Shown here piece by piece: positions 45,482 through 58,107 of a stretch of 64,000 nt of DNA (position 1 is the stretch's first letter; each line of letters begins with the position of its first letter). Below the pieces are notes generated by a model. It had not been told where the DNA came from. It worked only from the letters and a program-made list of their open reading frames with translations, and ran no database searches. Source of the DNA: Haemophilus sp. HMSC068C11 (lineage in GTDB: Bacteria; Pseudomonadota; Gammaproteobacteria; Enterobacterales; Pasteurellaceae); NCBI RefSeq assembly GCF_001815355.1, contig NZ_KV820360.1, forward strand, positions 358,538-422,537, written 5' to 3'. Position numbers and translations under genes: made by a program.

Positions 45482-45509
45482 AAGGGCGAACATGATATAG
45501 TTCGCCCTT
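45482..45509. terminator. Terminator between the chalcone-isomerase-like gene and rimK
   Basis: AAGGGCGAAC / GTTCGCCCTT (45482-45491 and 45500-45509) is a perfect 10-base stem followed by TTCTTTTATTG, between convergent genes. Confidence 0.88.
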
Positions 45510-45514
45510 TTCTT

Positions 45515-46414
45515 TTATTGTTTCACTTGCTGTTCTAAAAACAAGATCATCTGCAATGCAATATCAATGCCACTGGTCTTCTCAATCATTTCTAAACCAG
45601 GACTAGCATTCACTTCAAGTACCAATAATCCTTCTTTTGAACGAATCAAATCAACACCGGCCACCGCAAGCCCTAAGGTTTTAGTTGCACGAATGGCGAT
45701 GGATTTTTCCTCTTCAGTGAGTTTAATTTTTTCTGCTGCGCCACCACGGTGAAAATTTGCACGAAACTCGCCATCTTGTCCAATACGCTGCATTGTAGCG
45801 ACGACTTTATCACCGATCACAAAACAGCGAATATCTGTCCCTTTTGCCTCTTCTACAAAATCTTGCAATAAAACAGGCACATTCGCATCTTTTAACGTTT
45901 CTAAAATACTGACCGCACTTTGTGGACGTTCAGCCAAGATCACGCCAATACCCTGTGATCCTTTTAAGGTTTTAATAATCATTGGAGCGGTTGTTTGCTT
46001 AATAGCTTGTTTCGGCTCAACTTCACAACCGGATAAGACTGAACTCGGTACTGCAATACCTTGCTCCAATAACATCTGCAAACTACGCCATTTATCGCGT
46101 GCGGCTAAAAATGCCTGTTCTTTATTGACGCAATAGATACCTTTTCCTTGGAAATGACGCAATACGGCACAGCCCATTTGGGTACTTGTCGTCCCAAAAC
46201 GTGGTAACACTGCATCATAATTGGGCAATAAATAAGGCTCACTGTCTGCATTTTGTTGATAATACAAAGCAAAGTGCGGTTGATTTTTGTCGAGTTTTAA
46301 AATGCAACGATTAGGATCCAAAATATCCATTTGATGCCCGCAACTTTCTGCTGCTTCTTTTAAACGCTGGCAGCTATAAAGGCGAGGCTCGCGGCAAAGC
46401 ATCAATAATTTCAT
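45515..46414 (-). CDS. rimK: Ribosomal protein S6 glutamate ligase RimK
   Basis: This ATP-grasp ligase adds glutamate residues to the C-terminus of ribosomal protein S6. The 299 residues align along most of E. coli RimK. They include the N-terminal [23 protein letters not shown] and the ATP-grasp core [17 protein letters not shown]. They also include [19 protein letters not shown], then [14 protein letters not shown], and the metal-binding [21 protein letters not shown]. It lacks the short extra C-terminal tail of the E. coli protein. Confidence 0.93.
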   Translation of the reverse strand: MKLLMLCREPRLYSCQRLKEAAESCGHQMDILDPNRCILKLDKNQPHFALYYQQNADSEPYLLPNYDAVLPRFGTTSTQMGCAVLRHFQGKGIYCVNKEQAFLAARDKWRSLQMLLEQGIAVPSSVLSGCEVEPKQAIKQTTAPMIIKTLKGSQGIGVILAERPQSAVSILETLKDANVPVLLQDFVEEAKGTDIRCFVIGDKVVATMQRIGQDGEFRANFHRGGAAEKIKLTEEEKSIAIRATKTLGLAVAGVDLIRSKEGLLVLEVNASPGLEMIEKTSGIDIALQMILFLEQQVKQ

Positions 46415-46544
46415 TCAGTTATATCCTTAGGGGAAGATGAGTTGATATATTACACCAATCACAATAATCCTGAAAAATGATTTCTGCTTTTGTGGAAATA
46501 GAGTAAAATCACTAGGAATTTTGTTTAAATAAAAGGAAAATTTT

Positions 46545-46808
46545 ATGTTCGTAGTTATTTTTGGTCGTCCAGGCTGCCCTTATTGTGTACGTGCAAAAAA
46601 CCTTGCTGAAAAATTAAAAGGTGAAGTAGCGGATTTCGATTATCGCTATGTAGATATTATCGCTGAAGGCATTTCTAAAGCAGATTTATCAAAATCTGTC
46701 GGTAAAGAAGTGGAAACTGTGCCACAAATCTTTATCGATGAAAGACCAATCGGCGGTTGCACCGATTTCGAAGCATTAATGAAAGAACAATTTAACGTTG
46801 TTGCTTAA
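46545..46808 (+). CDS. grxA: Glutaredoxin 1 (dithiol)
   Basis: This 87-residue dithiol glutaredoxin has the CPYC active site (C11-C14, FGRPGCPYCVRAK), the cis-proline segment ETVPQIFID and the GSH-binding GGCTDFEALM. It reduces disulfides, for example of ribonucleotide reductase, using glutathione. It is a single gene, divergent from rimK, ending in a USS-pair terminator shared with lacZ. Confidence 0.96.
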   Translation: MFVVIFGRPGCPYCVRAKNLAEKLKGEVADFDYRYVDIIAEGISKADLSKSVGKEVETVPQIFIDERPIGGCTDFEALMKEQFNVVA

Positions 46809-46824
46809 TTTTTGCTAAAAACAT

Positions 46825-46854
46825 AAAAGTGCGGTTAATTTTAACCGCACTTTT
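46825..46854. terminator. USS-pair terminator between grxA and lacZ
   Basis: AAAAGTGCGGTTAA (46825-46838) and TTAACCGCACTTTT (46841-46854) form a perfect 14-base stem with only two unpaired bases between convergent genes. The loop is so short that the inner A-T pairs are probably open. Confidence 0.87.
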
Positions 46855-46857
46855 TTA

Positions 46858-49902
<3,045 letters not shown>

Positions 49903-49912
49903 TTAGACACAT

Positions 49913-49937
49913 AAAAAAGGGCGCCTGAATGACGCCC
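49913..49937 (-). terminator. Terminator between manA and lacZ
   Basis: On the minus strand GGGCGTC (49937-49931), loop ATTCA and GGCGCCC (49925-49919) form a 7-base stem with one wobble pair, then TTTTTT (49918-49913). It would stop read-through from manA. Confidence 0.8.
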
Positions 49938-49943
49938 ACTATA
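49938..49943 (-). promoter_or_regulatory. Putative lacZ -10 element
   Basis: TATAGT on the minus strand (49943-49938) is followed about 7 bases later by a start near 49931-49930. No good -35 is visible, as expected for a CRP-dependent promoter; the CRP site is centred about 60 bases upstream of that start. Confidence 0.5.
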
Positions 49944-49979
49944 CCTAAAATCGTCGATTAATCTAGCGATAAGTTCACA

Positions 49980-50001
49980 AATCGTGATACTTATCACATT
50001 A
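49980..50001 (-). promoter_or_regulatory. CRP-cAMP site upstream of lacZ
   Basis: CGTGA-TACTTA-TCACA (49983-49998) matches the CRP-N consensus TGTGA-N6-TCACA at 9 of 10 key bases. It lies between the manA stop and the lacZ start, centred at about 49990.5. Confidence 0.8.
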
Positions 50002-50005
50002 ATTT

Positions 50006-51205
50006 TTATGGCAATTTTGCCAAGAAGGCATAACCTCCTTTTTCACTCATTATATCAACGTTAGAATCCGCTGTAATGAATGCTGACTCACCTTGTTTCA
50101 AGGTAAGTGCGGTTGATTTTTCTTGTATTTTTAGCTCACCTTGCATCACCAACAAAATACCCGCACTTTGAAGATTCACTTTAGTATGCTGTTTTGGTTC
50201 AACACGAATTTGAGCTAAAGCAAAATCGTTTACTGGCGTTTTATAAGTAAATTCTGACTGACTTTGAGGTGCGACTGAGATAATTTGAGGTGTCACTTCA
50301 CGACAATCCACAATTTTTAATAATTCAACAATATCGACATATTTTGGTGTTAAGCCACCACGAATCACATTATCAGAACAGGCCATTAACTCCACGTTTT
50401 GTCCGCGAAGATAAGCATGAGGAATCCCTGCATCCTGGAAAATACCTTCCCCTTCTTTCAAATGCACAATATTAAAGAGATAAAAACACACCAAACCCGC
50501 ATCTAATTTTTCAGGCGAAATTGCCATGGCTTCCATGGTATAAAGCACCCAATAATCGGGGTTGTCTAGTGCCAACTCGCCATTTTTATAAGGCTGTTGG
50601 TTGGCTTCAATAATGGGTACTAGCCAATTTGCGAGCATTGATTGATCCGCCAACATCACATCTGCATAGAATTCAGCTAGGTTTTGTGTGCCAAGTTTTT
50701 CAGCCAAAGGTTGCAAAGAGGGTCGTGCATTTAATGTGGCAAGGATTTGAGCTTTTGTTTTAAAACCATGTAAAAGCCAGAAATCAGATAAGGCAATCAT
50801 CATTTCTGGTTTATGATTTCTATCTTTATAAGTCCGCGTACTGTCTGTTAATGCCACGCCTTTTGCATTCTCAGCCTCAAAGCCCTTTTCAGCTTGAGCT
50901 TTAGTCGGATGTAATTGAATCGACAACGGTTTTTCAACATCTAAAATCTTTAACAAATAAGGGAGTTCATCACCAAATTGCTGACGGCTTGCCTGTCCAA
51001 GTGCGGTCGGATTTTGCAATAAAAATTCAATAAGGGATTGCTTACCTGTTACATCCTCAATTTCAGAAGGTGCTGATGTATGAGCTCCTAACCACCACTC
51101 TGCACAAGGTTGATCTTTCGCTGAATATAATCCAATTAATGATGCAATATAGTTTTTTCCGCCCCATGCATAATGCTGTACTTGGCCAGTTAATCGATAA
51201 ATCAT
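50006..51205 (-). CDS. manA: Mannose-6-phosphate isomerase
   Basis: This zinc enzyme interconverts mannose 6-phosphate and fructose 6-phosphate. Of 399 residues (E. coli 391), visible zinc-binding and active-site segments include QHYAWGGKNYIASLIG at the start, LSIQLHPTKAQAEKGF (about 97-112), HKPEMMIALSDFWLLHGF (about 131-148) and GIPHAYLRGQNVELMACSDNVIRGGLTPKYVD (about 267-298). It lies between crr and lacZ, so three sugar-metabolism units adjoin. Confidence 0.95.
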   Translation of the reverse strand: MIYRLTGQVQHYAWGGKNYIASLIGLYSAKDQPCAEWWLGAHTSAPSEIEDVTGKQSLIEFLLQNPTALGQASRQQFGDELPYLLKILDVEKPLSIQLHPTKAQAEKGFEAENAKGVALTDSTRTYKDRNHKPEMMIALSDFWLLHGFKTKAQILATLNARPSLQPLAEKLGTQNLAEFYADVMLADQSMLANWLVPIIEANQQPYKNGELALDNPDYWVLYTMEAMAISPEKLDAGLVCFYLFNIVHLKEGEGIFQDAGIPHAYLRGQNVELMACSDNVIRGGLTPKYVDIVELLKIVDCREVTPQIISVAPQSQSEFTYKTPVNDFALAQIRVEPKQHTKVNLQSAGILLVMQGELKIQEKSTALTLKQGESAFITADSNVDIMSEKGGYAFLAKLP

Positions 51206-51239
51206 CTTTACCTTCTTTAAAAAAGAATAAGGATAAAAA

Positions 51240-51262
51240 AATCCGCTTATTTAAAGCGGATC
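51240..51262 (-). terminator. crr (pts operon) terminator
   Basis: The stem ATCCGCTT / AAGCGGAT (51241-51248 and 51254-51261) is followed on the minus strand by TTTTTTATCC. It lies about 17 bases after the crr stop and ends the ptsH-ptsI-crr operon. Confidence 0.88.
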
Positions 51263-51278
51263 TTTTAGTCTATAAATC

Positions 51279-51779
51279 TTATTTTGTTAAACTTAAAACA
51301 ACCGATTCTCCAGCAATCACTTCACCCGATTTTTTCTCGATAGATGAGATTTCATCCATGTTAGAGATAACCACTGGTGTTAAAACTGATTTTGCTTTTG
51401 ATTCTAATGTTGCTAAATCAAACTCGATTACTGTGTCGCCGCGTTTTACACTTTGACCTTCGTGTGCGATGCGAGTGAATCCTTCACCTTTCAATTCAAC
51501 GGTATCAATACCGAAGTGAACGAATAATTCAACACCCTCTTTTGATTCCATTGAAAACGCATGGTTGGTTTCAAAAATTTTACCAATTACACCATCAACA
51601 GGTGCAACAATTTTGTTACCTGTTGGGCGAATTGCAATACCATCACCCACGATTTTTTCAGAGAAAACAACATCTGGTACATCTTCGATATTCACAATCT
51701 CACCAGAAAGTGGCGCATAAATTTCGACTTCCACTGTTTTGTTTTCTTTTGAACCAAATAATTTGTCAAATAAGCCCAT
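51279..51779 (-). CDS. crr: PTS glucose-type enzyme IIA
   Basis: EIIA-Glc accepts phosphate from HPr and in enteric bacteria controls adenylate cyclase and inducer exclusion. The 166 residues show H73 (FETNHAFSM) and the phosphorylated H88 ([12 protein letters not shown]). It is the third gene of the pts operon. It should link sugar supply to cAMP and hence to the CRP sites and competence genes in this window. Confidence 0.97.
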   Translation of the reverse strand: MGLFDKLFGSKENKTVEVEIYAPLSGEIVNIEDVPDVVFSEKIVGDGIAIRPTGNKIVAPVDGVIGKIFETNHAFSMESKEGVELFVHFGIDTVELKGEGFTRIAHEGQSVKRGDTVIEFDLATLESKAKSVLTPVVISNMDEISSIEKKSGEVIAGESVVLSLTK

Positions 51780-51838
51780 TTTAATCTCCTATCTATTAAA
51801 GATGGCTAGTATTTTAACGTAAAACTCTGTTTTTGTAT

Positions 51839-53566
51839 CTAGTTTAACGATTTTTCTGCTAAAAAAGCTTGAATTAATTGCTCAATTTCAGCAGCGGTTG
51901 GTTTTTGTAATGCTTCATCAGCTAAGGCTTTCACCTCTTGATAATTCACATGACGAATTAATTTTTTAATACGTGGCACAGAAATTGCACTCATACTAAA
52001 TTCATCTAAGCCCATACCGAGTAACAATAAGGTTGCTCGTTCATCACCGGCTAACTCACCACACATACCTGTCCATTTACCTTCTGCATGAGAAGCATCA
52101 ATCACTTGTTTGATCAAGCCTAGTACTGAAGGTGACATTGGGTTATATAAGTGAGAAATCAATTCGTTACCGCGGTCAACAGCTAAGGTATATTGCGTTA
52201 AGTCGTTTGTACCAATACTGAAGAAATCCACTTCTTTCGCTAAGAATTTCGCATTCACCGCTGCGGATGGCGTTTCAACCATGACACCCACTTGGATGTT
52301 TTCATCAAAAGCTTTACCTTCTGCACGCAATTCTGCTTTTAAGGTTTCCAATACAGATTTTAATTCGCGAATTTCTTCTACCGAAATAATCATCGGGAAC
52401 ATCACGGCAAGTTTACCAAATGCAGACGCTCGTAATACCGCTCTTAATTGTGCGTGTAAAATCTCACGACGATCAAGGGCAATACGCACCGCACGCCATC
52501 CTAAGAATGGGTTCATTTCTTTTGGTAAATTTAAATATGGAAGCTCTTTGTCACCACCGATATCCATGGTACGTAATACCACTAGACGCCCTTCCATTGC
52601 TTCAACCACTTCTTTATAAGCAATGAATTGCTCTTCTTCGCTCGGTAATTGATCACGATCCATAAAGAGGAATTCAGTACGGTATAAACCCACCCCTTCT
52701 GCACCATTACGATGTGCACCTTCGCAATCACGAATCGTACCAATATTCGCTACTACATCGACTTTATGACCATCAAGGGTCACAGCTGGTAAATCTTTTA
52801 ATTTCGCTAATTCTGCTTTTTCTTCAGCGAGTTTTGCTTCTAAGGTTTTTAATTCATCAATTTCAGCTTGAGTCGGATTCACGTAAACACGGTTGTTTAC
52901 CGCATCCAAAATAAGATAATCACCTGTATTTACTCGTGCTGTGACATCATTTGTCCCTACAATGGCCGGCAATTCAAGTGAACGAGCCATAATTGAGGTG
53001 TGAGATGTTCTACCACCAATATCCGTGATAAAACCTAATACTTTTTCTAAGTTTAATTGAGCAGTTTCTGATGGGGTTAAATCGTAAGCCACAAGGATGG
53101 ACTCTTCGGTAATATCACCAAGATCCACAATATGCATGCCTAAAATATTTTTGATTAAACGATTACCGATATCGCGAATATCACCCGCACGTTCTTTTAA
53201 GTATTCATCATCAATTTCAGACAACATTTCAACTTGTTGATCGATGATTTTACTTGCTGCCACACTCGCATTCACTTTGTTTGAACGAAGATAATCAATA
53301 ATTTCCTCTTCTAACTCTTCATCTTCAAGGATCATTAAATGGCCTTCAAAGATGGCCGCTTTTTCTTCACCTAAAGATTTTAATGCACGTTGATGAATAG
53401 AATTAAGTTGCTCAACTGCAGCTTCACGACCAGCATAAAAACGGGCAACTTCTGCCTCAACTTGATTTTCTGAAATTTTTTGCGTATCAAGAACAATTTT
53501 TTCTTCTTTTAATACTAAGGCTTTACCAAAAACGATACCTGGTGACGCTGGAATACCTGTAATCAT
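51839..53566 (-). CDS. ptsI: PTS enzyme I
   Basis: Enzyme I takes phosphate from phosphoenolpyruvate and passes it to HPr. The 575 residues match E. coli. The phosphohistidine lies in [21 protein letters not shown] (H near 190), and the PEP-binding C-terminal barrel carries [29 protein letters not shown] and [20 protein letters not shown]. It lies second in ptsH-ptsI-crr. Confidence 0.98.
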   Translation of the reverse strand: MITGIPASPGIVFGKALVLKEEKIVLDTQKISENQVEAEVARFYAGREAAVEQLNSIHQRALKSLGEEKAAIFEGHLMILEDEELEEEIIDYLRSNKVNASVAASKIIDQQVEMLSEIDDEYLKERAGDIRDIGNRLIKNILGMHIVDLGDITEESILVAYDLTPSETAQLNLEKVLGFITDIGGRTSHTSIMARSLELPAIVGTNDVTARVNTGDYLILDAVNNRVYVNPTQAEIDELKTLEAKLAEEKAELAKLKDLPAVTLDGHKVDVVANIGTIRDCEGAHRNGAEGVGLYRTEFLFMDRDQLPSEEEQFIAYKEVVEAMEGRLVVLRTMDIGGDKELPYLNLPKEMNPFLGWRAVRIALDRREILHAQLRAVLRASAFGKLAVMFPMIISVEEIRELKSVLETLKAELRAEGKAFDENIQVGVMVETPSAAVNAKFLAKEVDFFSIGTNDLTQYTLAVDRGNELISHLYNPMSPSVLGLIKQVIDASHAEGKWTGMCGELAGDERATLLLLGMGLDEFSMSAISVPRIKKLIRHVNYQEVKALADEALQKPTAAEIEQLIQAFLAEKSLN

Positions 53567-53609
53567 ACTTTTACCTTCCGAGATAATTTATTAAAGGTTA
53601 GATAAACAA

Positions 53610-53637
53610 TAGCCATAGAATAGAAATCCTATGGCTA
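53610..53637 (-). other. Intercistronic hairpin, ptsH-ptsI
   Basis: TAGCCATAG / CTATGGCTA (53610-53618 and 53629-53637) form a 9-base stem with a 10-base loop just after ptsH. The following ATTGTT is not a good U-tract. It may protect ptsH mRNA or partly terminate, which would fit a higher need for HPr than for enzyme I. Confidence 0.55.
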
Positions 53638-53645
53638 ATCGTAAA

Positions 53646-53903
53646 TTATTCTAAAGTAGGAATTAATGCTACTAAATGTTCAACGGCTTGTTGTTCGTCT
53701 TCACCTTCCGCCGAGATGGTGATTACAGTTCCTTGCGTTAAGCCTAAGGTTTGTAGCTTAAATAGGCTTTTCGCACTTGCACTTTTACCACCGGAGGTCA
53801 CTGTTACATCAGAAGCAAATGCTTTAGCTTCTTTAACAAATTGCGCCGCCGGACGGGTGTGTAAACCATTAGGAGCTGTAATTTCTACATCTTTTGAGAA
53901 CAT
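53646..53903 (-). CDS. ptsH: Phosphocarrier protein HPr
   Basis: HPr relays phosphate from enzyme I to sugar-specific IIA proteins. It has 85 residues with the active H15 in [15 protein letters not shown]. The conserved Ser46 region is [19 protein letters not shown]. It is the first gene of the pts operon, with a CRP-like site about 95-110 bases upstream. Confidence 0.98.
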   Translation of the reverse strand: MFSKDVEITAPNGLHTRPAAQFVKEAKAFASDVTVTSGGKSASAKSLFKLQTLGLTQGTVITISAEGEDEQQAVEHLVALIPTLE

Positions 53904-53997
53904 AATGTTACCTCTATAGTAATTGTAAAATTTAGTCTATAAATCCGCTGTAGTATCTCTATTAAATGCCCAATAATCAAGGCTAAACACAAAAAAA

Positions 53998-54013
53998 CTT
54001 GAGCTACATCACG
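53998..54013 (-). promoter_or_regulatory. Possible CRP site upstream of ptsH
   Basis: On the minus strand CGTGA-TGTAGC-TCAAG has one good and one weak CRP half site. It lies 95-110 bases before the ptsH start. E. coli ptsH is known to be CRP-controlled. Confidence 0.45.
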
Positions 54014-54055
54014 AAATTAGGGGTACTTTATACCTAATTTACAGTAAATTGTCTA

Positions 54056-55093
54056 CTACACAGAAAAATGACGTTGTGATTTTGTCTCACTTAAACTTTC
54101 AATTAAGCGATGATAATTCTCATAACGTATAGGTGAAATCCGACCTGCTTCGACAGCCTCACGTAATGCACAGCCAGGATCGTTCAAATGCTTACAATCT
54201 CGGAATTTACATGTACCTAAGACATATTGAAATTCACGATAGCCTTTGGTGATCTGATCTGGCTCCAAATGCCATAAACCAAACTCACGAATCCCAGGTG
54301 AGTCAATCAAATTACCGCCTCGTGGCAAATGATATAAACGAGAAGAAGTTGTGGTATGTTGTCCCAAGCCTGAGGTTTCGCTGATGCCACCGACTTGCGC
54401 ATTGACGGTTGGCAAGATATGATTAATTAAACTGGATTTGCCTACCCCTGACTGCCCCACAAAAATGGAAGTTCCATCACTTAAAAGTGCGGTCAATTTT
54501 TCCATATTTTTTCCGGTTTCAGCAGAAATAATGATGGTTTGATAACCAATATCACGGTAAATCTGTAACTGGCTTTCCACTTCCTGCTCTTGCTCAGCAT
54601 CCAGTAAATCGCCTTTATTCACTACAATGACAGGCTCGATCCCTGCATTTTCACACACCACTAAATAACGATCGATAATATTGAGTGAAAGCACTGGTAC
54701 AACGGCTGAGACAATAATAATACGATCGATATTGGCCGCGATTGGTTTCAACCCATCATAGTAATCTGGGCGAGCAATTTCATTTTGTCTTGGGTGAATA
54801 GCTTCAATCACCCCACTCACGCCTTGGAGCTGTTCATTGCCTTGTCGCCAAATCACTTTATCTCCAACCACAAGACTAGAAAGTGTACGACGTAAATTAC
54901 AACGGAAAATTTCCCCTTGTGCATTTTCCACATCGGCATGAACTGAATAACGAGTGACTACTACCCCATCTTGGCTTTCACCTAGCATATCATCTTGCCA
55001 TTCCACTTCTTTCTTTTTGTGGCGATGCAAGGCTTTCGCGTTATTTGATTGAATGCGACGAGTTTGATTTTGCGTTAGTTTACGTTTGCTCAT
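54056..55093 (-). CDS. rsgA: Small-subunit ribosome biogenesis GTPase RsgA
   Basis: RsgA (YjeQ) is a circularly permuted GTPase that checks late 30S maturation. Of 345 residues, the basic N-terminus [27 protein letters not shown] is followed by an OB fold. The permuted GTPase motifs come next: G4 VNKGD, G1 [13 protein letters not shown] and G3 [10 protein letters not shown]. The C-terminal zinc ligands are in [14 protein letters not shown]. The E. coli protein begins at the same place, so the start is right. No SD is visible; a USS directly abuts the ATG. Divergent orn lies 76 bases away. Confidence 0.96.
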   Translation of the reverse strand: MSKRKLTQNQTRRIQSNNAKALHRHKKKEVEWQDDMLGESQDGVVVTRYSVHADVENAQGEIFRCNLRRTLSSLVVGDKVIWRQGNEQLQGVSGVIEAIHPRQNEIARPDYYDGLKPIAANIDRIIIVSAVVPVLSLNIIDRYLVVCENAGIEPVIVVNKGDLLDAEQEQEVESQLQIYRDIGYQTIIISAETGKNMEKLTALLSDGTSIFVGQSGVGKSSLINHILPTVNAQVGGISETSGLGQHTTTSSRLYHLPRGGNLIDSPGIREFGLWHLEPDQITKGYREFQYVLGTCKFRDCKHLNDPGCALREAVEAGRISPIRYENYHRLIESLSETKSQRHFSV

Positions 55094-55169
55094 AAAGTGC
55101 GGTCGTTTTTTCCGATGTTTTTCGTTAAAATAAACGGGATTAAAAAATGTTCATAGGATACCTTATATT

Positions 55170-55718
55170 ATGCAATTAGATAAACAAAATCTGATTTGGA
55201 TCGATTTAGAAATGACAGGATTAGATCCTGAAAAAGAACGCATTATTGAAATCGCAACCATTGTGACAGATAAAGATCTCAATATTTTAGCTGAAGGACC
55301 TGTGATTGCAGTTCATCAAAGTGATGAATTATTAAACAAAATGTCGGAATGGTGCGTAAAAACCCATACAGCAAATGGCTTAGTTGACCGTGTCAAAGCG
55401 AGCAAACTCACCGAACGTGCAGCAGAATTACAAACATTAGATTTTTTAAAACGATGGGTACCAAAAGGTGCTTCACCGATTTGTGGCAACAGCATCGCAC
55501 AAGATAAACGCTTTCTTTATAAATATATGCCTGATTTAGCGGATTATTTCCATTATCGTCATCTAGATGTGAGCACGTTAAAAGAATTAGCTGCTCGCTG
55601 GAAACCAGAAATTTTAGACGGGTTCAAAAAAGGCAATACTCATTTAGCCCTTGATGATATTCGAGAGTCAATAAAAGAGTTAGCTTACTACCGTGATCAC
55701 TTTATTAATCTGGGTTGA
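55170..55718 (+). CDS. orn: Oligoribonuclease
   Basis: This DEDDh 3'-5' exonuclease degrades short RNA oligomers and pGpG. The 182 residues match E. coli Orn. DEDD motifs: D12 and E14 in [21 protein letters not shown], the middle aspartate in [18 protein letters not shown] and the H/D pair in [18 protein letters not shown]. It is divergent from rsgA, as I recall for H. influenzae. Confidence 0.97.
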   Translation: MQLDKQNLIWIDLEMTGLDPEKERIIEIATIVTDKDLNILAEGPVIAVHQSDELLNKMSEWCVKTHTANGLVDRVKASKLTERAAELQTLDFLKRWVPKGASPICGNSIAQDKRFLYKYMPDLADYFHYRHLDVSTLKELAARWKPEILDGFKKGNTHLALDDIRESIKELAYYRDHFINLG

Positions 55719-55758
55719 TGAAAACTTAGGCAAACTCAATCATTTGCAAAATCTGCGC

Positions 55759-55786
55759 TTGCGTTGAATAAATTTTTTCGTATAAT
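55759..55786 (+). promoter_or_regulatory. Promoter of tRNA-Gly
   Basis: TTGCGT (55759-55764), a 16-base spacer and a perfect TATAAT (55781-55786) lie 26 bases before the tRNA. Confidence 0.6.
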
Positions 55787-55811
55787 GTTGCCTCATTCAC
55801 CAATGTGAAAT

Positions 55812-55887
<76 letters not shown>

Positions 55888-55894
55888 AATTCTC

Positions 55895-55925
55895 AATCCG
55901 TTGCTGAAAAGCAGCGGATTTTTTT
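55895..55925 (+). terminator. tRNA-Gly terminator
   Basis: AATCCGTTGCT / AGCAGCGGATT (55895-55905 and 55910-55920), one T-G wobble, GAAA tetraloop, followed by TTTTT. Confidence 0.9.
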
Positions 55926-56003
55926 ATTGTATTTTCCCTACATATTCCCTTCAAAATACGATAAAATCCCCTAGAAACTTTAACCTAAAAAATCACTCTA
56001 ATA

Positions 56004-56474
56004 ATGACCGAATTCACCCAATACATTCCTGATGAAGGCACGATGCTCCGTTTTGGTAAAAAACTCGCAGAAGTGCTTGTAAAACAACCGAAAGATAACG
56101 CTATTGTGCTTTATTTTAATGGCGATCTTGGTGCAGGGAAAACCACTCTGACTCGTGGAATGGTGCAAGGTTTAGGTTACCAAGGTAATGTCAAAAGTCC
56201 TACTTATACCTTAGTGGAAGAATATAGCATCGCAGGAAAAATGATTTATCACTTTGATTTATATCGTCTTGCCGATCCTGAAGAATTGGAATTTATGGGT
56301 ATTCGTGATTATTTCAGCCAAAATTGTATCTGCTTAATCGAATGGGCAGAAAAAGGTGAGGGCATCTTGCCTGAGGCTGATTTATTGGTAAATATTGATT
56401 ATTACGACGATGCTCGAAACATTACGCTAATTGCTCAAAACTCAGTGGGCGAGCATATTTTGACACAACTATAA
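56004..56474 (+). CDS. tsaE: tRNA threonylcarbamoyladenosine biosynthesis protein TsaE
   Basis: TsaE is the small ATPase that works with TsaB and TsaD to form t6A at position 37 of ANN-decoding tRNAs. It has 156 residues with Walker [17 protein letters not shown] (about 38-52), the switch segment [12 protein letters not shown] and Walker B-like [11 protein letters not shown]. It is the first gene of the tsaE-amiB-mutL-miaA-glnE series; a further tRNA-modification gene (miaA) lies three genes on. Confidence 0.96.
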   Translation: MTEFTQYIPDEGTMLRFGKKLAEVLVKQPKDNAIVLYFNGDLGAGKTTLTRGMVQGLGYQGNVKSPTYTLVEEYSIAGKMIYHFDLYRLADPEELEFMGIRDYFSQNCICLIEWAEKGEGILPEADLLVNIDYYDDARNITLIAQNSVGEHILTQL

Positions 56475-56485
56475 AACTGACTTAC

Positions 56486-58099
56486 ATGAAAGCAAAATTT
56501 TCGTTTCTTTTTGGAATATTTTCTCTAATTTCTACTACCGTATTTGCCGCGCCACAATGGACAATTGCCATTGATCCCGGCCATGGCGGTAAAGATCCCG
56601 GTGCTATCGGAAAAAATCTCGGCATTTATGAAAAAAATGTCACCCTTTCGATTGCACGAGAATTAAAAGCCTTATTAAATAAAGATCCTAATTTCAAAGG
56701 CGTTTTAACGCGCAGTAGCGATTACTACATTTCTGTGCCAGAACGTTCCGAAATTGCACGTAAATATAAAGCAAATTTCCTTGTGTCTATCCATGCTGAC
56801 TCCTCTCTTAATTCAGACCAACGTGGCGCATCTGTTTGGGTGCTATCCAATCGCCGTGCCAACGATGAAATGGGACAATGGTTAGAAGACGATGAAAAAC
56901 GCTCTGAGCTTTTAGGTGGCGCAGGAAAAGTACTTTCCAATAACAATGACAAATATTTAGATCAAACTGTACTCGACCTACAATTTGGTCACAGCCAACG
57001 TACAGGTTATGAACTTGGCAACAGCATTTTACGTCGTTTTGCTCGCGTGACCTCATTAAGTCGTAGCACTCCACAACATGCGAGCCTTGGCGTATTACGT
57101 TCACCCGATATTCCTTCTGTTCTGGTGGAAACAGGCTTCCTTTCCAATATGGAAGAAGAACAAAAATTGAATACCATTGCTTATCGTCGTCGTATTGCTT
57201 ATATGATTTATGAAGGCTTAGTCGCTTATCGCAATGGTAATTTAAAAGCGATTGCAGTCCCACCTAGTGATGAGCAAGACAGCAAATCAACAAAATCAAA
57301 CGATAAAAACAATGAAAAATCTGACCGCACTTCCGATGTGAAAGACAGCGGTGTTCGCCATAAAGTGAAACCAGGTGAAAGCATTGGTAGCCTAGCAAAT
57401 AAATATGATGTCAAAGTCAGTGAAATCATTGAGTTAAATAAACTGAAACGCAAAGAACTTTGGCTAAATGAAACCATTAAGATTCCTGATAATGGCAAAG
57501 GCAAAAAAGCGGAAGAACCAACTAAAAAAGAAGAGAAAAACATCGAAAAATCTGACCGCACTTCCGATGTAAAAGACAGTGGCGTACGTCATAAAGTGAA
57601 ACCAGGTGAAAGCATTGGTAGCCTGGCGAACAAATATGATGTGAAAGTCAGTGAAATTATTGAGTTAAATAAACTGAAACGTAAAGAACTTTGGCTGAAT
57701 GAAACCATTAAAATTCCTGATAACGGCAAAGGTAAAAAGGTAGAAGAAAAACCCAAATCGGATGATAAAGCCAAAGCCGATAACAAAGGAAAAAACAGCA
57801 AGATTGTTGAAGCTGAAAAAGCCGTTTCTAAAAAAGATCAAAAACAAGAAAAAGCTGAGAATAAAAAAGAGCCTGAGAAAAAAGGTAACGATAAAAAAGA
57901 CACTTCTTCAAAAGGAAATGAGAAGAAAGATGATGGCAAGAAAGAAACCCCGCTTTACCATACAGTGAAAGCCGATCAAACTATCTATGCTATCTCTCGT
58001 GAATACAATGTACCGGTTAATCGTCTTTTAAAACTGAACCCAACATTGAAAAACGGCAAAGTCGTGACTGGGCAAAAAATCAAACTTAAAGAAAAATAA
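56486..58099 (+). CDS. amiB: N-acetylmuramoyl-L-alanine amidase with three LysM domains
   Basis: This periplasmic zinc amidase splits septal peptidoglycan during cell separation. Of 537 residues, 1-22 are a signal peptide. The amidase_3 domain covers about 25-245 with zinc ligands in [16 protein letters not shown] (H), the following E (IYEKNVTL) and SIHADSS (H). The catalytic Glu is in VETGFLSN. Three LysM domains follow at about 292-335, 369-412 and 490-535. Residues 277-341 and 354-418 are identical in sequence, a tandem duplication whose start carries an in-frame USS (SDRTS). A long Lys/Glu linker (about 420-485) precedes the last LysM. It seems longer than the H. influenzae protein as I recall it (about 430 residues). 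Confidence 0.95.
   Translation: MKAKFSFLFGIFSLISTTVFAAPQWTIAIDPGHGGKDPGAIGKNLGIYEKNVTLSIARELKALLNKDPNFKGVLTRSSDYYISVPERSEIARKYKANFLVSIHADSSLNSDQRGASVWVLSNRRANDEMGQWLEDDEKRSELLGGAGKVLSNNNDKYLDQTVLDLQFGHSQRTGYELGNSILRRFARVTSLSRSTPQHASLGVLRSPDIPSVLVETGFLSNMEEEQKLNTIAYRRRIAYMIYEGLVAYRNGNLKAIAVPPSDEQDSKSTKSNDKNNEKSDRTSDVKDSGVRHKVKPGESIGSLANKYDVKVSEIIELNKLKRKELWLNETIKIPDNGKGKKAEEPTKKEEKNIEKSDRTSDVKDSGVRHKVKPGESIGSLANKYDVKVSEIIELNKLKRKELWLNETIKIPDNGKGKKVEEKPKSDDKAKADNKGKNSKIVEAEKAVSKKDQKQEKAENKKEPEKKGNDKKDTSSKGNEKKDDGKKETPLYHTVKADQTIYAISREYNVPVNRLLKLNPTLKNGKVVTGQKIKLKEK
57314..57739 (+). repeat. Tandem duplicated LysM module in amiB
   Basis: Copy 1 is 57314-57508 and copy 2 is 57545-57739, 231 bases apart. 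Both encode the same 65 residues ([13 protein letters not shown]...NGKGKK). The DNA differs at 16 positions by my count, all in third codon positions and all synonymous. Both copies begin with an exact USS. Confidence 0.92.
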
Positions 58100-58107
58100 G
58101 GAATCCT

